From Methanolobus psychrophilus R15 (lineage in GTDB: Archaea > Halobacteriota > Methanosarcinia > Methanosarcinales > Methanosarcinaceae), in assembly GCA_000306725.1 (NCBI GenBank), contig CP003083.1, positions 930,001 through 994,000 of the forward strand: a DNA stretch of 64,000 nt, written 5' to 3'. Shown one piece after another: positions 54,201 to 64,000 of this stretch (its first letter is position 1; the number at the start of each line of letters is the position of its first letter). The notes under the pieces are model-generated. The model searched no databases. It saw only the letters and a list, made by a program, of their open reading frames with translations, and was not told where the DNA came from. The position numbers were made by a program, and so were the translations under genes.

Positions 54201-56011
54201 ATGCTGCACCAATAAAGGTTACATCGATCACCATAAACGGAGCAGGGAATGCTATGGCAGTAGAGAATGGGAAAACACTGCAAATGTATGCAACAGTATC
54301 TCCTGCAAATGCAGCCAATAAGGACGTCTCATGGTCAGTGATAAATGGAACAGGGAAGGCCACAATCAGTCAAACAGGACTGTTGACAGCAACAGGAGTT
54401 GGGACAGTAACTGTCAGAGCGACAGCTACTGATGGTTCGGGCGTACTAGGCACTCTCAATGTTATGGTTACTGAAGTACCAGTGGTAGTAACTAATATTT
54501 CAGTCAAGACAGCGCCCACTAAGCTAACCTACACAGAAGATGAAGCTCTCAATCTACAGGGTTTGATAATAACTCTTGCCAGATCAAATTCAAGCACAGA
54601 AGATGTAGCGTTTGCAAACTTCAATTTGAGAGGAATTGTTGTGACTCCTGCAAACGGAACTGTTCTTACAACAACCAACACATTGGTTACCATCACCCAT
54701 ACTGAAAGCGGGAAAAGCACGACACAGGCGATCACTGTGAATGCTGTACCTGTAACAGTGACAGGAATAGCGGTAGAAACAGCTCCTACAAAAGTCACTT
54801 ACACTGAAGGTGAGAAACTAGATGTTCAAGGCCTGGTTATAAATCTGCTCAAATCAGATTCAAGCACAGAAGACGTGACTTTTGCAGACTTTGGACCAAA
54901 AGGAATAACTGTTAATCCTGTAAATGGAACTGTTCTTGCAACAACTAACACACTGATTACTATCTTCCATACTGAAAGTGGGAAAAGCACGACACAGTCA
55001 ATCACTGTAAACGCTGTACCTGTAACAGTGACAGGTATAACAGTAAAAGCAGCTCCCACAAAAGTCACTTACAATGAAGGTGAAGCTCTCAATCTACAGG
55101 GTATGATAATAACTCTTGCAAAATCAAATTCGGCTACTGAAGATGTAACGTTTGAAAACTTCAGCTCAAAAGGAATAACGGTAAATCCTACAAATAAAAC
55201 AGTTCTTGCAACGACCAACAGATTGGTCACCATCAACCATAATGAAAGCGGGAAAAGCACGACACAGGTAATTACTGTGAATGCTGCACAGTCCCCACCC
55301 CCAGCAACAAGTGGTGGAGGAGGCGGTGGAGGAGGCGGTTCCACAGGAGAAAAGGTAGAGAATATACTATTGAAAGACGTAAGTTCTGTCTTTGTTGGCA
55401 AGGATGCCGTCAGGTTTGACTTCAAAAACCCTGGCAGCGACATACAGTATATAGAATATACCTCCCTGAAGAACTCGGGAACCATAACAGCAACCATAGA
55501 AATGTTAAAGGATCGCTCCATCTTTGCCGTTTCGTCGCCTGAGGGAACTGTGTACAGGCACGTAAATATCTGGGTGGGGAAAACCGGATATGCCACCGAG
55601 GCAAACATTATTGATCCGGCGATTGTATTCAGAGTTGATAATAGTTGGATAAGCAACAATGACATTGATCCGGCCTCTATTATTCTTAACAGATACAGTG
55701 ACGGTGCGTGGAGCAAACTGCCCACCGAACAGACAGGTTCGGACGCAGATTTCCTATACTTCAAGGCAGTAACACCGGGATTTTCTCCTTTTGCGATCAC
55801 CGGTGAAAGCTTCGAAAATGAATCAACACTACAAAGCACATCTGAGACACTGTTCTCCACAGACTCTGCAGAGAACAGAGTAGGTGCCCTGGATGGTTCC
55901 AGTGACCCAAAAGCGACTGGAGCTCAAGCCGAGAGAACAGTACCCGCTCTTTCTGTTATTGTCACACTCATAATAGTGCTCTTTGCCTGCTTCCTCCTTA
56001 GGAAGCAGTAA
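51290..56011 (+). CDS. Cell-surface subtilisin-like protease with Ig-like repeats, copy 1
   Basis: 1573 residues. Signal peptide NVLFLWSLIVLLLIIPIAGG. The propeptide-like region (YYIVQFNGPVLEEW) is followed by an S8 serine protease domain with Asp259 (VCDTGLD), His296 (GHGTHVTG), Asn396 (FSAGNQG) and Ser506 (MSGTSMATP). Residues about 790-1329 are six modules of exactly 90 residues: five of one Ig-like type and one Big_2-like (module 3). A poly-Gly linker leads to a PGF-pre-PGF domain (about 1355-1505) and a C-terminal membrane helix (VIVTLIIVLFACFLL-RKQ). It is exported and anchored; substrates could be surface-layer or other envelope proteins. All catalytic residues are intact. Confidence 0.93.
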   Translation: MHKNVLFLWSLIVLLLIIPIAGGDESGTYENDNANIILLKAGPIHTDIVPTANDQEIEEAPAASIASYSISTTETDDNCESYYIVQFNGPVLEEWKGELAGTGAVLFDYVPNNAFVVRMDPAQKEQVDSLDFVKWTGEYRASYKHQINTGKVATLSMSPSSYDAADLIVLLFDENENRNILGKIISLDADIVESSPRILRVRIARDRINDLAAIEGICWIEEYAVPVVFNDVAAGIVNVNPVHENYGLNGTGQIVAVCDTGLDTGVNDEFIHEDIRGRILNIFDLVGDGAGDQHGHGTHVTGSVLGNGALSGGQYKGMAHEALLVFQAAGTAGGELTGIPADLNVLFQQAYDEGARIHTNSWGYTYDDGNYSLNSWQVDTFMWNNPDMLILFSAGNQGKDLYQKYGVIDPDSITPPATAKNCLTVGASENYRPTLTNTYGSQWSFTVNPLYSDLIANNTEGIAAFSSRGPTDDGRIKPDLVAPGTQIISIRSSLTGTGHIRMSGTSMATPLVAGAAALARQYYTEIEDLSSPSAALIKATLINGAHDMTPGQYGTGNYQEIEGRPDYSQGWGRVDVENSLFPEYPKVTAYHDRNAGLVTSQSWNTDYDYIKDGEPLRATLVWTDYPGSPASGKALVNNLDLSVTGPEATYQGNGAPESLNNIEAVELESTSPGSYQFTVTGENIPQGPQPFALVLSFTCDNNLFPAHDSYTSDIMTIIATDVVHPGGVNLSSISMEVNGSPVSYTNSVINGGYRIQHDTSAPYQSREYNVSVTALTAKGQPFSYGWKFNVNAAPVTVTGIAVTTAPTKVTYTEGDNLNLQGMVITLARSNSSTEDVAFANFNSKGIVVTPANGTVLTTSNTKVTITHSETEKNTTQAITVNAVPVTVTGIAVETAPTKVTYTEGEKLDVHGLVITLLKSDSRTEDVTFADFGPNGISVNPVNGTVLATTNTLVTITHAESGKNTTQPITVNAAPIKVTSITINGAGNAMAVENGKTLQMYATVSPANAANKDVSWSVINGTGKATISQTGLLTATGVGTVTVRATATDGSGVLGTLNVMVTEVPVVVTNISVKTAPTKLTYTEDEALNLQGLIITLARSNSSTEDVAFANFNLRGIVVTPANGTVLTTTNTLVTITHTESGKSTTQAITVNAVPVTVTGIAVETAPTKVTYTEGEKLDVQGLVINLLKSDSSTEDVTFADFGPKGITVNPVNGTVLATTNTLITIFHTESGKSTTQSITVNAVPVTVTGITVKAAPTKVTYNEGEALNLQGMIITLAKSNSATEDVTFENFSSKGITVNPTNKTVLATTNRLVTINHNESGKSTTQVITVNAAQSPPPATSGGGGGGGGGSTGEKVENILLKDVSSVFVGKDAVRFDFKNPGSDIQYIEYTSLKNSGTITATIEMLKDRSIFAVSSPEGTVYRHVNIWVGKTGYATEANIIDPAIVFRVDNSWISNNDIDPASIILNRYSDGAWSKLPTEQTGSDADFLYFKAVTPGFSPFAITGESFENESTLQSTSETLFSTDSAENRVGALDGSSDPKATGAQAERTVPALSVIVTLIIVLFACFLLRKQ
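53657..55276 (+). repeat. Six in-frame 270-bp modules in protease copy 1
   Basis: Module starts fall at 53657, 53927, 54197, 54467, 54737 and 55007, exactly 270 bases apart. Modules 2 and 4 share long identical stretches at the DNA level, indicating recent duplication or gene conversion, while module 3 has a different (Big_2-like) sequence at the same length. The repeats are a likely site of length variation between strains. Confidence 0.85.
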
Positions 56012-56144
56012 CTCTTTTTTCTAACTTTTTTCTAGCAGGTTCACTGCAGAACAGTATTACTTAATTTAGTATATTAAGCAGCACAAATAAATATACTATT
56101 AATATTATATCTACTTTTAATATATAATTCGCGGATGTAGGCTT

Positions 56145-59100
56145 ATGCGTGCTAAAAACAAGATTCTCATTACGCTTATTCTGATAACTCTAACAACTTC
56201 TCTGTGCGCTGCAGGAAGTACATATAATCCAGATTTTAATGATGGCAGTCTCCTCCTCTTTAAAGCCGGGTATGTGGATACAGACATCACAAAGGAGCGT
56301 GGGATGCAAAATGGTGAGCATGAGCCCACGGCCTTCACCACCCAATCCATGGATAATGAGGAAAAATACTATATTGTGCAGTTCAGCGGCCCCATCCGGG
56401 AGACATGGAAACTGGAGGTGATATCTCAGGGAGCTTCTACCTACAACTATGTTCCAAACAACGCATTTGTCTTCAGGATGAATGAGACTGTAAAGGCGCA
56501 GGTGTATTCACTCGATTTCGTAAAGTGGATAGGAGAGTACAAACCTTCGTACAAATATATGCCTGAGTTGATAAGTGATGAGATTCCTCAACTATCTTCT
56601 TCAGCAGATGAAACCAGGAACACCTATTTTGTGTTGCTTTTTTCCCCAGTGGACAGTGAAAAAGTAATTAATGAAATAATTTCACTGGATGGGAAGGTCC
56701 TTTCAAGTTCAGGAGATATCCTGAAAGTACAAATACCATCATCCACGCTGCCCGATATTGCCTTAATAAAGGGGGTCAGTTGGATAGAAGAATACATACA
56801 ACCTGTAGTTTTCAACGATGTGGCTGCTGGCATTATAACAGTGGATACTATACGTAACACATATGGCTTGAGTGGCAGCAGACAGGTAGTGGCTGTATGT
56901 GACACAGGACTTGATGTAACGCATGCCGACCTGGCAGGCAGAATTAATAACATCACCGATATGTCCGGTGATGGAAGCGCCGCTGATCAGAATGGTCATG
57001 GGACTCACGTCGCAGGTTCTGTACTAGGGAATGGAGCGCTTTCTGGAGGGCAGTACAGCGGAATGGCGCCTGAGGCAGAGTTGGTATTCCAAGCGGTAGG
57101 AGATGCCAGCAATTCTTTGAATCTTTCAGCTGGCCTGAGAGAAATATTCCAAGCAGCATACAACCTTAATGCAACAATCCACACAAACAGCTGGGGATCT
57201 TCTGCAAACGGAGCATATACCCCATATTCTCAACAGGTAGACCGGTTCATGTGGGAGAATCCTGACATGTTAATCCTTTTCGCTGCCGGTAACAGTGGTG
57301 CATACGGAAGTGGTACAATTAATGCTCCCGGGACGGCAAAAAATGCATTGACCGTTGGAGCTTCGGAAAATTATAGGCCTTCACTGGACATTTCTGCAGA
57401 CAATATAAACGAAATTGCCTATTTCAGCAGCCTTGGCCCTACGGCTGACGGCAGGATAAAGCCTGACCTAGTAGCTCCCGGGACTTATATATATTCAACA
57501 AAATCAAGCTTGACCAGCGGTAGCGGGTATTACACATACATGAGCGGGACGAGTATGGCAACACCTATTGTCGCCGGAACCGCTGCGCTGGTCAGGCAAT
57601 ACTACATGGATATTGAAAGCCTGTCAAATCCGAGCGCCGCACTTATCAAAGCTACATTGATAAATGGCGCCTATGACATGACATCCGGACAAGACAGGCC
57701 GAACTATTCGCAGGGATGGGGGCGAGTTGATCTTGAAAACTCCATATATCCCCGGTATCCGCAAACCATAGATTATTTTGACAACGTAAAGGCGTTAAAC
57801 ACTACAGAATCCTGGAATGTAAGCTATAGCATTCCCCATACACCAGAACCTCTCAGGATTACACTTGCCTGGACAGATTACCCTGGCGGGGGCGCATATG
57901 CCAATGGACTTGTGAACAACCTTGATCTGGTTGTAATTGGACCTGAAGGCACATACTATGGAAACGGCGCCCTTGACAGCATTAACAACGTTGAAGGTGT
58001 GGAACTGGCAAGTCCTGCTGCCGGGATATATACAATAATAGTAAGCGGTGCAAATGTTCCCGAGGGGCCTCAGAACTTCTCACTTGTGATTTCCTATGAG
58101 AATAACGATATTTTCCCAATGCATAATTCATACACAACCAACAACACAACTGATGTTTACATAAACCTGACACATCCTTCAGGAATTGATGCAAGCTCCG
58201 TAAGCATGACCATAGATAGCTCTCCAGTCCTTTATTCTCTGGAAAACATAGAAGAAGGATACAGAGTCAGTAACCTTACTTTTCAGCCTTATTCTGAGGG
58301 ATACCACAATGTATCAGTCAGTGCAATAACAAACCTGAGCCAGCAACTGGACTACAATTGGAGGTTCTATGTTAGCACAGAAGAAAATGTGATAACAATA
58401 GACGGGCTTGAAAAAGATACAGTGATACGGGAAGAAACTTTCGAGATAAATATAAGCAATAGAAAACTGTGCACTTTCTGGTACAATATAGATAACGGAA
58501 TCAATTACACAGAAGAAAATACATATTCATTCAACACTACCCTGAATCTCACCGAAGGCTACCATAACATTGCGGTCTTTGCAGAAGATATCACTGGAAA
58601 CATAACTAATACTACTGTAAATTTCGCAGTATTCACAAGCCTTCCGGCCATCACCTCACCTGCCTCTGGAACAATATACTACCTGCCCGATAACAGCTTT
58701 AATATAAGCGGCAATTCCGGGATCGCAACCAATGTTTCGGTTTACGTGAATGATATACTCACAGACAGTTCTCACCTTCTTTCAGAAGGAGCATTCAATA
58801 TTAACAATATTCCGCTTTTGAATGGCACGAATATCGTGAACGTTACTTCCATCTTTAACCATTCAGAGCAGGACCACTCCAGTCCTAACACCACAATATA
58901 CCTGAGCGTGGGAGAAATCTTCGACACTGGAGTTAGTGATGAAGCAACGCTTCAGATTCCCGGGATTGAAAGCTTCCCTCACCTAGTCCTCAACTTCAAC
59001 ATAACCGGCACATCCGCCAATCCGGCAAGTCTGGCTGCTGCTGTTGTCAGAGGCCAGGATCCGGGAAGCGGATCCAATTTTGCGGGCCATGCCATTGATA

Positions 59101-60299
59101 TCAAAGCGATGGATGGCTCTGAGCCTGTTAATTCATACCAGTTTGGAAGGAATGTTTCCTTGATGCTTGGATACGATCCGGCTTTTGAGGGTGATGCAGG
59201 CAAACTTGCCATTGCATGGTATGACCCCGATGAGGAGGTCTGGGTGCCATTCAGGAGTATGGTGAACAGTTCCACGCAGACTCTCACTACAAACATCACT
59301 CACCTGAGCGTATATGCTCCCCTTGAGGACAATACTGCGCCTGTTATCAGCGGCTTCTCAAGCTCAAGGACTACCACATCAGTAACTCTTACATGGCAGA
59401 ACTCACCTGATACCGACTATGTAGAGATCAGGAAGAATGGTGTTCTTCTCACAAGCATTTCAGGCTCAACCTTGATCGACAGCGGACTGCCTGAAGGCAC
59501 CACCTACATCTACAGTCTCAGGGGGATCGACTTTGTTGGTAACATTGGGGAATGGTACAATATCAGTGTAACAACAGACCAGACCGCTTTAGTGGGCTCC
59601 GGAGGAGGAGGAGGTGGCGGCGGAGGGGGTTCCAGCGGGGAGAGTGCGGAAAATATCCTCTTCAAGGATGTGCTTGCAGTCAACACCATGATGGACACGG
59701 TCACTGCATTCGAGTTTAACAACGAAATGAATGATATACTCTATGTAAGGTACTTGTCACTTAAGAATTCAGGCAAGATCAGCACCACCATTGAAGTACT
59801 GAAGAATAATTCCGGTTTTGCAAAGAGTGGAGCTCCGGACATCACTTACAGGAATATCAACATATGGGTGGGCAAAACCGGCTATGCGACAGAGAGCAAT
59901 ATAAAGGACACTGTAATCGGTTTTCGTGTCAGCAGGGAATGGGTGCTTAACAATGCCATTGACCCCTACACCATAAGGCTTAACAGGTACTCCGGTGGGT
60001 CCTGGGAAGAGCTTATCACGGAACAGACAGGCTCCGATGACAGCTATCTCTATTTCGAGGCAAAAACTCCCGGATTCTCGCCCTTTGCAATCACGGGTAA
60101 GCAGTTCGCACTTGCCACGCAGGGAGGAGAGCCTGATGCCCTTCTGCAGGAAATGGAAGCTAACACAGTATCCCTGGTACTGGATGAGAAATATGACAGC
60201 GAAGGCATTGGAAAATATGTACTTCCTGGTGCAGTTATAGGGCTCTCCGGTATCACACTCACAGCCTATTATTTATTCAGAAGAAGACAGCAAAATTAA
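56145..60299 (+). CDS. Cell-surface subtilisin-like protease, copy 2
   Basis: 1384 residues; paralogue of the gene before it. Signal peptide ILITLILITLTTSLCAAG. Catalytic Asp253 (VCDTGLD), His285 (GHGTHVAG), Asn383 (FAAGNSG) and Ser470 (MSGTSMATP) are intact. The Ig-like 90-residue modules of copy 1 are absent. Instead, Asn/Thr-rich beta domains (650-1000, many N-x-T/S sites), a segment DTAPVISGFSSSRTTTSVTLTW resembling fibronectin type III, a poly-Gly linker, a PGF-pre-PGF domain (about 1166-1318) and a C-terminal membrane helix with FRRRQQN follow. A tandem duplication with different stalks suggests different reach or partners. Confidence 0.93.
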   Translation: MRAKNKILITLILITLTTSLCAAGSTYNPDFNDGSLLLFKAGYVDTDITKERGMQNGEHEPTAFTTQSMDNEEKYYIVQFSGPIRETWKLEVISQGASTYNYVPNNAFVFRMNETVKAQVYSLDFVKWIGEYKPSYKYMPELISDEIPQLSSSADETRNTYFVLLFSPVDSEKVINEIISLDGKVLSSSGDILKVQIPSSTLPDIALIKGVSWIEEYIQPVVFNDVAAGIITVDTIRNTYGLSGSRQVVAVCDTGLDVTHADLAGRINNITDMSGDGSAADQNGHGTHVAGSVLGNGALSGGQYSGMAPEAELVFQAVGDASNSLNLSAGLREIFQAAYNLNATIHTNSWGSSANGAYTPYSQQVDRFMWENPDMLILFAAGNSGAYGSGTINAPGTAKNALTVGASENYRPSLDISADNINEIAYFSSLGPTADGRIKPDLVAPGTYIYSTKSSLTSGSGYYTYMSGTSMATPIVAGTAALVRQYYMDIESLSNPSAALIKATLINGAYDMTSGQDRPNYSQGWGRVDLENSIYPRYPQTIDYFDNVKALNTTESWNVSYSIPHTPEPLRITLAWTDYPGGGAYANGLVNNLDLVVIGPEGTYYGNGALDSINNVEGVELASPAAGIYTIIVSGANVPEGPQNFSLVISYENNDIFPMHNSYTTNNTTDVYINLTHPSGIDASSVSMTIDSSPVLYSLENIEEGYRVSNLTFQPYSEGYHNVSVSAITNLSQQLDYNWRFYVSTEENVITIDGLEKDTVIREETFEINISNRKLCTFWYNIDNGINYTEENTYSFNTTLNLTEGYHNIAVFAEDITGNITNTTVNFAVFTSLPAITSPASGTIYYLPDNSFNISGNSGIATNVSVYVNDILTDSSHLLSEGAFNINNIPLLNGTNIVNVTSIFNHSEQDHSSPNTTIYLSVGEIFDTGVSDEATLQIPGIESFPHLVLNFNITGTSANPASLAAAVVRGQDPGSGSNFAGHAIDIKAMDGSEPVNSYQFGRNVSLMLGYDPAFEGDAGKLAIAWYDPDEEVWVPFRSMVNSSTQTLTTNITHLSVYAPLEDNTAPVISGFSSSRTTTSVTLTWQNSPDTDYVEIRKNGVLLTSISGSTLIDSGLPEGTTYIYSLRGIDFVGNIGEWYNISVTTDQTALVGSGGGGGGGGGGSSGESAENILFKDVLAVNTMMDTVTAFEFNNEMNDILYVRYLSLKNSGKISTTIEVLKNNSGFAKSGAPDITYRNINIWVGKTGYATESNIKDTVIGFRVSREWVLNNAIDPYTIRLNRYSGGSWEELITEQTGSDDSYLYFEAKTPGFSPFAITGKQFALATQGGEPDALLQEMEANTVSLVLDEKYDSEGIGKYVLPGAVIGLSGITLTAYYLFRRRQQN

Positions 60300-60334
60300 T
60301 ATTATGAAGCTGACCATTAAGCGCTGGAGAATAG

Positions 60335-61330
<996 letters not shown>

Positions 61331-61335
61331 TCGTG

Positions 61336-61944
61336 ATGATAGTAAGCGAGGAAAATGTTGACGGGGATATAATGGAGCTTACAAATGGCGCAGAAGCAAC
61401 TGTGAGGATAGAAGACGGATGTGTCGTGAAGGAGAGAATCCAAAAGAGGTACCGCCTCCAAGAGCTGGATGAGCGCATCAGGAAAGTGAGGACAAAGGCC
61501 GAAAGCCGCCTCCTATCGGAAGCAAGGCGTCTTGGGATACCCACACCAATCATCTATGATGTGGAGAACTCGGTCATCAGGATGCAATATATTCCCGGAA
61601 CACCGCTGAAGCATGTCATCAATGAAGAACTGAGCGAGCGCCTTGGGAGACTTGTTGGGCTCCTGCACACCGGGGGGATCATACATGGTGACCTGACCAC
61701 ATCGAACCTCATACTTTACAAAGACCGCCTATACATGATAGATTTCGGACTGTCGTTCACGAGTTCCGGTATCGAGGCAAGGGGCGTGGATATACATGTG
61801 CTTTTCCAGACTTTTGAGAGCAGCCATCGGGATCATGAATCACTGAGCCAGGCTTTCTGCCATGGATACAGGCAAGCTTTTACCGGCGCTGACGAAGTGC
61901 TTGTAAGGGTTACAGATATAGAGAGGAGAGGAAGATATGCGTAA
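61336..61944 (+). CDS. bud32: KEOPS complex kinase/ATPase Bud32
   Basis: Small atypical kinase of KEOPS; ATPase that supports Kae1. 202 residues from the ATG at 61336, 5 bases after the kae1 stop (a GTG at 61333 is possible). P-loop-less kinase motifs: VVKERIQKRYR (lysine), HGDLTTSNLIL (catalytic loop) and MIDFGLSF (DFG). Its stop overlaps the start of the next gene by 8 bases. The short RYR-x-LDERIR segment is the Bud32 signature. Confidence 0.94.
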   Translation: MIVSEENVDGDIMELTNGAEATVRIEDGCVVKERIQKRYRLQELDERIRKVRTKAESRLLSEARRLGIPTPIIYDVENSVIRMQYIPGTPLKHVINEELSERLGRLVGLLHTGGIIHGDLTTSNLILYKDRLYMIDFGLSFTSSGIEARGVDIHVLFQTFESSHRDHESLSQAFCHGYRQAFTGADEVLVRVTDIERRGRYA

Positions 61945-62482
61945 GATCGTTTTTGTTACAGGTAACAAGGGTAAGTTAAGGGAAGCCAGAGATATACTCG
62001 GTGCTAAAGAAATAGAAGTAGTCCAGAACAGTGATGGCTATCCTGAGCTCCAGGAAGATGAGCTTGAGCCTATAGCAGCCTATGGAGCCAGATGGGTGGC
62101 CGATAAACTTGGAATGCCTGTGATGGTGGATGATTCAGGACTTTTCATAAAGGCCCTCAACGGATTTCCCGGTCCTTATTCCGCCTTCGTTGAAGAGCAC
62201 CTGGGCAACAAGAAGGTCCTTAAGCTGATGGAAGATGAAGTAGACAGGACCGCAGTCTTCAAATCAGTTATAGGCTACTGTGAGCCCGGTAAAGATCCCA
62301 TGGTGTTTGCCGGAACGGTCGAAGGGATGATCGCATTTGAAGAGCGCGGGACAGGCGGATTCGGATATGACCCTATTTTTGAATACAAGGGGATGACCTT
62401 TGGTGAACTTGGTGACGAGGAAAAGAACAAAGTGTCACATCGTAGAAGAGCACTGGATAAGTTCTGTGAATGGCTCGACTGA
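61937..62482 (+). CDS. XTP/dITP pyrophosphatase (RdgB/HAM1)
   Basis: Hydrolyses non-canonical purine triphosphates such as XTP and dITP to keep them out of DNA and RNA. 181 residues: IVFVTGNKGKLREARDIL, VDDSGLFIKALNGFPGPYSAFV, GTGGFGYDPIFEYKGMTFGEL and KNKVSHRRRALDKF are standard HAM1 boxes. The ATG overlaps bud32 by 8 bases. The kae1-bud32-HAM1 arrangement is common in Euryarchaea, so this piece continues the conserved neighbourhood interrupted at 37.4 kb. Confidence 0.94.
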   Translation: MRKIVFVTGNKGKLREARDILGAKEIEVVQNSDGYPELQEDELEPIAAYGARWVADKLGMPVMVDDSGLFIKALNGFPGPYSAFVEEHLGNKKVLKLMEDEVDRTAVFKSVIGYCEPGKDPMVFAGTVEGMIAFEERGTGGFGYDPIFEYKGMTFGELGDEEKNKVSHRRRALDKFCEWLD

Positions 62483-62494
62483 CAGAGGGATTGT

Positions 62495-63076
62495 GTGAAA
62501 GAACAGGGACTTCTCCAGGATACGGGAGCTATAGACACAGTTCCCCTTAAGATGGTATTTTATCTGGCCCTTACAGGAACTATCCTTGTGCTTGTTGCTG
62601 TGTCCTGGAGCAACATATCACCTTTTTTTAGGGGATATCAGGCAGAAGAACAGCTCAATGACCTGTCGGTTGAGCTACTATCAATCCAGAGGGGATATGC
62701 CAGGAACCTGGAAGAAGTAGGAAGCACTACCGGTTCAATGTGCACGGTCCGGCTGTCACTGCCGGACAACGTCAGATACCTTGCTTTGGGTGTTGACCCT
62801 GATCCCGATATCGACGGAAACCTGAGTAACACAGCATGGCATACTGAGAACAATACAATGCTCATCCAGTACAATAACGGGGTAAGGAACCGCTTTATCA
62901 TCGAGGGTGAACATATCAGGTTCAGGCAGGGCATCCTCACCGAAAAGAATACATGGGGAATTGACCCATATTCGGTTCAGGACAACATGGGAATTATCAT
63001 TGAGAATCCAGTTAATGGTGATTATATATTTGAACTGGTATTTTCAGGCGAAAAGTATACACTATCACATTTCTGA
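62495..63076 (+). CDS. Membrane-anchored protein of unknown function
   Basis: 193 residues, GTG start 12 bases after HAM1. One N-terminal helix (VFYLALTGTILVLVAVSW, about residues 21-38) anchors an exported domain. It resembles in layout the pilin-like or accessory proteins found beside archaeal pili and archaella, and an archaellin gene lies convergently next to it. I do not recognise the family, so function is left open. Confidence 0.6.
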   Translation: MKEQGLLQDTGAIDTVPLKMVFYLALTGTILVLVAVSWSNISPFFRGYQAEEQLNDLSVELLSIQRGYARNLEEVGSTTGSMCTVRLSLPDNVRYLALGVDPDPDIDGNLSNTAWHTENNTMLIQYNNGVRNRFIIEGEHIRFRQGILTEKNTWGIDPYSVQDNMGIIIENPVNGDYIFELVFSGEKYTLSHF

Positions 63077-63152
63077 AGCTCGATAATAAAATCTTCCAGA
63101 TATTTTAAACCATGCAGTAAAAAAGTATTGATACGTATCTGAATAGATACTT

Positions 63153-64000
63153 TCAGTACTTCAATGAGATATACTTAACGTCAAAGTATGCCCCGGGTGT
63201 TGTGAAATCAAAGAACACAAGGGAACCTGCCTCCGGCCTGATCTGGAAGGATACTTCCGTCCTTGGTTTGATACCTTCGTAACCGGGATCATCTTCACCA
63301 AACACTTTACGGATGTCAACAACGATCTCCATTATATCCCCTGTCCTTAACACGGGCTGTGTGGCCTTAAAAGTGCTCTGGTCACGGATACGTACAGGTA
63401 CGACTGAAAAATACTCAGCTGTAGGTTTATGTATATCAGCGCTTGTCTCGGAAATATCATATCTCAGATTGGAGACATGGGCGCCATCGGACAGATAAAT
63501 GATGATCTGGGACAGGTCCACGTCTTCACTGCCCGGCCCAAGGGAAACAGAAATATGTAATTTAGAAATTTGCCCGTATTCCAGTGTATTACTCACAATA
63601 ACGTTACCTGAGCTGCTACTGCTACCAGTGATTGTGAATGGATAAGTACCTGATTGTGCAAAGCGATGCTCAAAATAGGATCCGGCTGCAACAGATTCAT
63701 TTATACCTGCCACAGATATATCGAAAGCTCCGGAAGTGGATATCCACTCCACCACCCCGCCTTTGTAAGTATTAATAGTAGTATTGGAAACGGCACCGTC
63801 AGTTACTGTAACCGTGGAATAGGCCGCACGCTCCCCGTCAACACGGTCAACACGCATGTTGGAGGAAACTTCCCTTGTGGTCTCCTGTCCGGTCTGAGAG
63901 GCTTTTTGCTGGAGCACACCGGAAGTCTTAATAAGGAGTGCTGATGCAACTGCAGCTACCAGTACCATTGATATGAAGATGATCAAGGTACCTATACCTA
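63153..64000 (-). CDS. Archaellin (flagellin), 5' end outside window
   Basis: Structural protein of the archaellum filament. The reading frame on the minus strand is open to the window edge; its first visible residues are [23 protein letters not shown], the hydrophobic core that follows the class III signal peptide cut site, so only the first 10 or so residues are missing. The following [17 protein letters not shown] is also typical. The rest is a beta-rich globular part. The presence of an archaellin suggests an archaellum operon beyond the edge. Confidence 0.93.
   Translation of the reverse strand, partial: GIGTLIIFISMVLVAAVASALLIKTSGVLQQKASQTGQETTREVSSNMRVDRVDGERAAYSTVTVTDGAVSNTTINTYKGGVVEWISTSGAFDISVAGINESVAAGSYFEHRFAQSGTYPFTITGSSSSSGNVIVSNTLEYGQISKLHISVSLGPGSEDVDLSQIIIYLSDGAHVSNLRYDISETSADIHKPTAEYFSVVPVRIRDQSTFKATQPVLRTGDIMEIVVDIRKVFGEDDPGYEGIKPRTEVSFQIRPEAGSLVFFDFTTPGAYFDVKYISLKY

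Noticed and set aside
53719-55860. Repeated minus-strand frames of 80-263 codons with hydrophobic VTGTAFTVI patterns
   Set aside because: Antisense of the Ig-like modules of the protease; they repeat because the modules do.

Overview
The window is a chromosome segment of a cytochrome-containing methanogenic archaeon of the order Methanosarcinales, most likely a methylotrophic member of the Methanosarcinaceae. The evidence is the membrane heterodisulfide reductase hdrED, the coenzyme F430 genes cfbB, cfbC, cfbD and cfbE, methanogenesis marker protein 9, sn-glycerol-1-phosphate dehydrogenase, an archaeal RNase P RNA and an archaellin. I cannot fix the genus from sequence alone. TATA boxes lie about 25 bases before many start codons (leaderless transcripts), while other genes have GGTGA or GGAGG ribosome-binding sites.

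1-9.1 kb: a truncated MCM helicase and a TrmJ-like tRNA methylase on the minus strand, then hdrE-hdrD, two overlapping DUF116 genes and a geranylgeranyl-reductase-family flavoprotein on the plus strand. RNase P RNA (minus strand) and three small or membrane genes follow. 9.2-22.1 kb: a large PEP-synthase-like/RecA-like protein, F420:NADP reductase, glutamate dehydrogenase, a compact set of Mmp9, a CitG-like gene and a DUF447 gene, then PHP, HflX, tRNA-intron endonuclease, a CMD-like protein and MscL. 22.2-29.8 kb, minus strand: egsA, UPF0179, DUF2150, then cfbE-cfbD-cfbC-cfbB for coenzyme F430. 29.9-33.6 kb: two membrane proteins, purP and a KaiC-like ATPase.

33.9-37.4 kb is the conserved euryarchaeal information-processing operon: aIF2-gamma, a PIN protein, rpoE1, spt4, dephospho-CoA kinase, rps24e, rps27ae. 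In relatives this run is commonly followed by the KEOPS genes kae1 and bud32. Here those genes sit 23 kb further on, at 60.3-61.9 kb. The intervening block holds an insertion sequence, a putative envelope metal/corrinoid machine (a DUF2162 transporter, a MotA/TolQ/ExbB channel, a DUF2149 partner and two giant exported CobN-like proteins) and two giant surface subtilases. After kae1-bud32 come an XTP pyrophosphatase, an anchored protein of unknown function and a truncated archaellin.

The most interesting signal is a pair of matching RNA leaders directly before the two CobN-like genes. Each has a perfect 10-bp stem of unrelated sequence, a shared loop motif GCCNNCAAGCAAA, and a second small hairpin that pairs away the ribosome-binding site. 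Distances to the start codon are identical and base changes are compensatory. This looks like a translational riboswitch or protein-binding leader, possibly sensing cobalt or a corrinoid. I do not recognise it as a described class.
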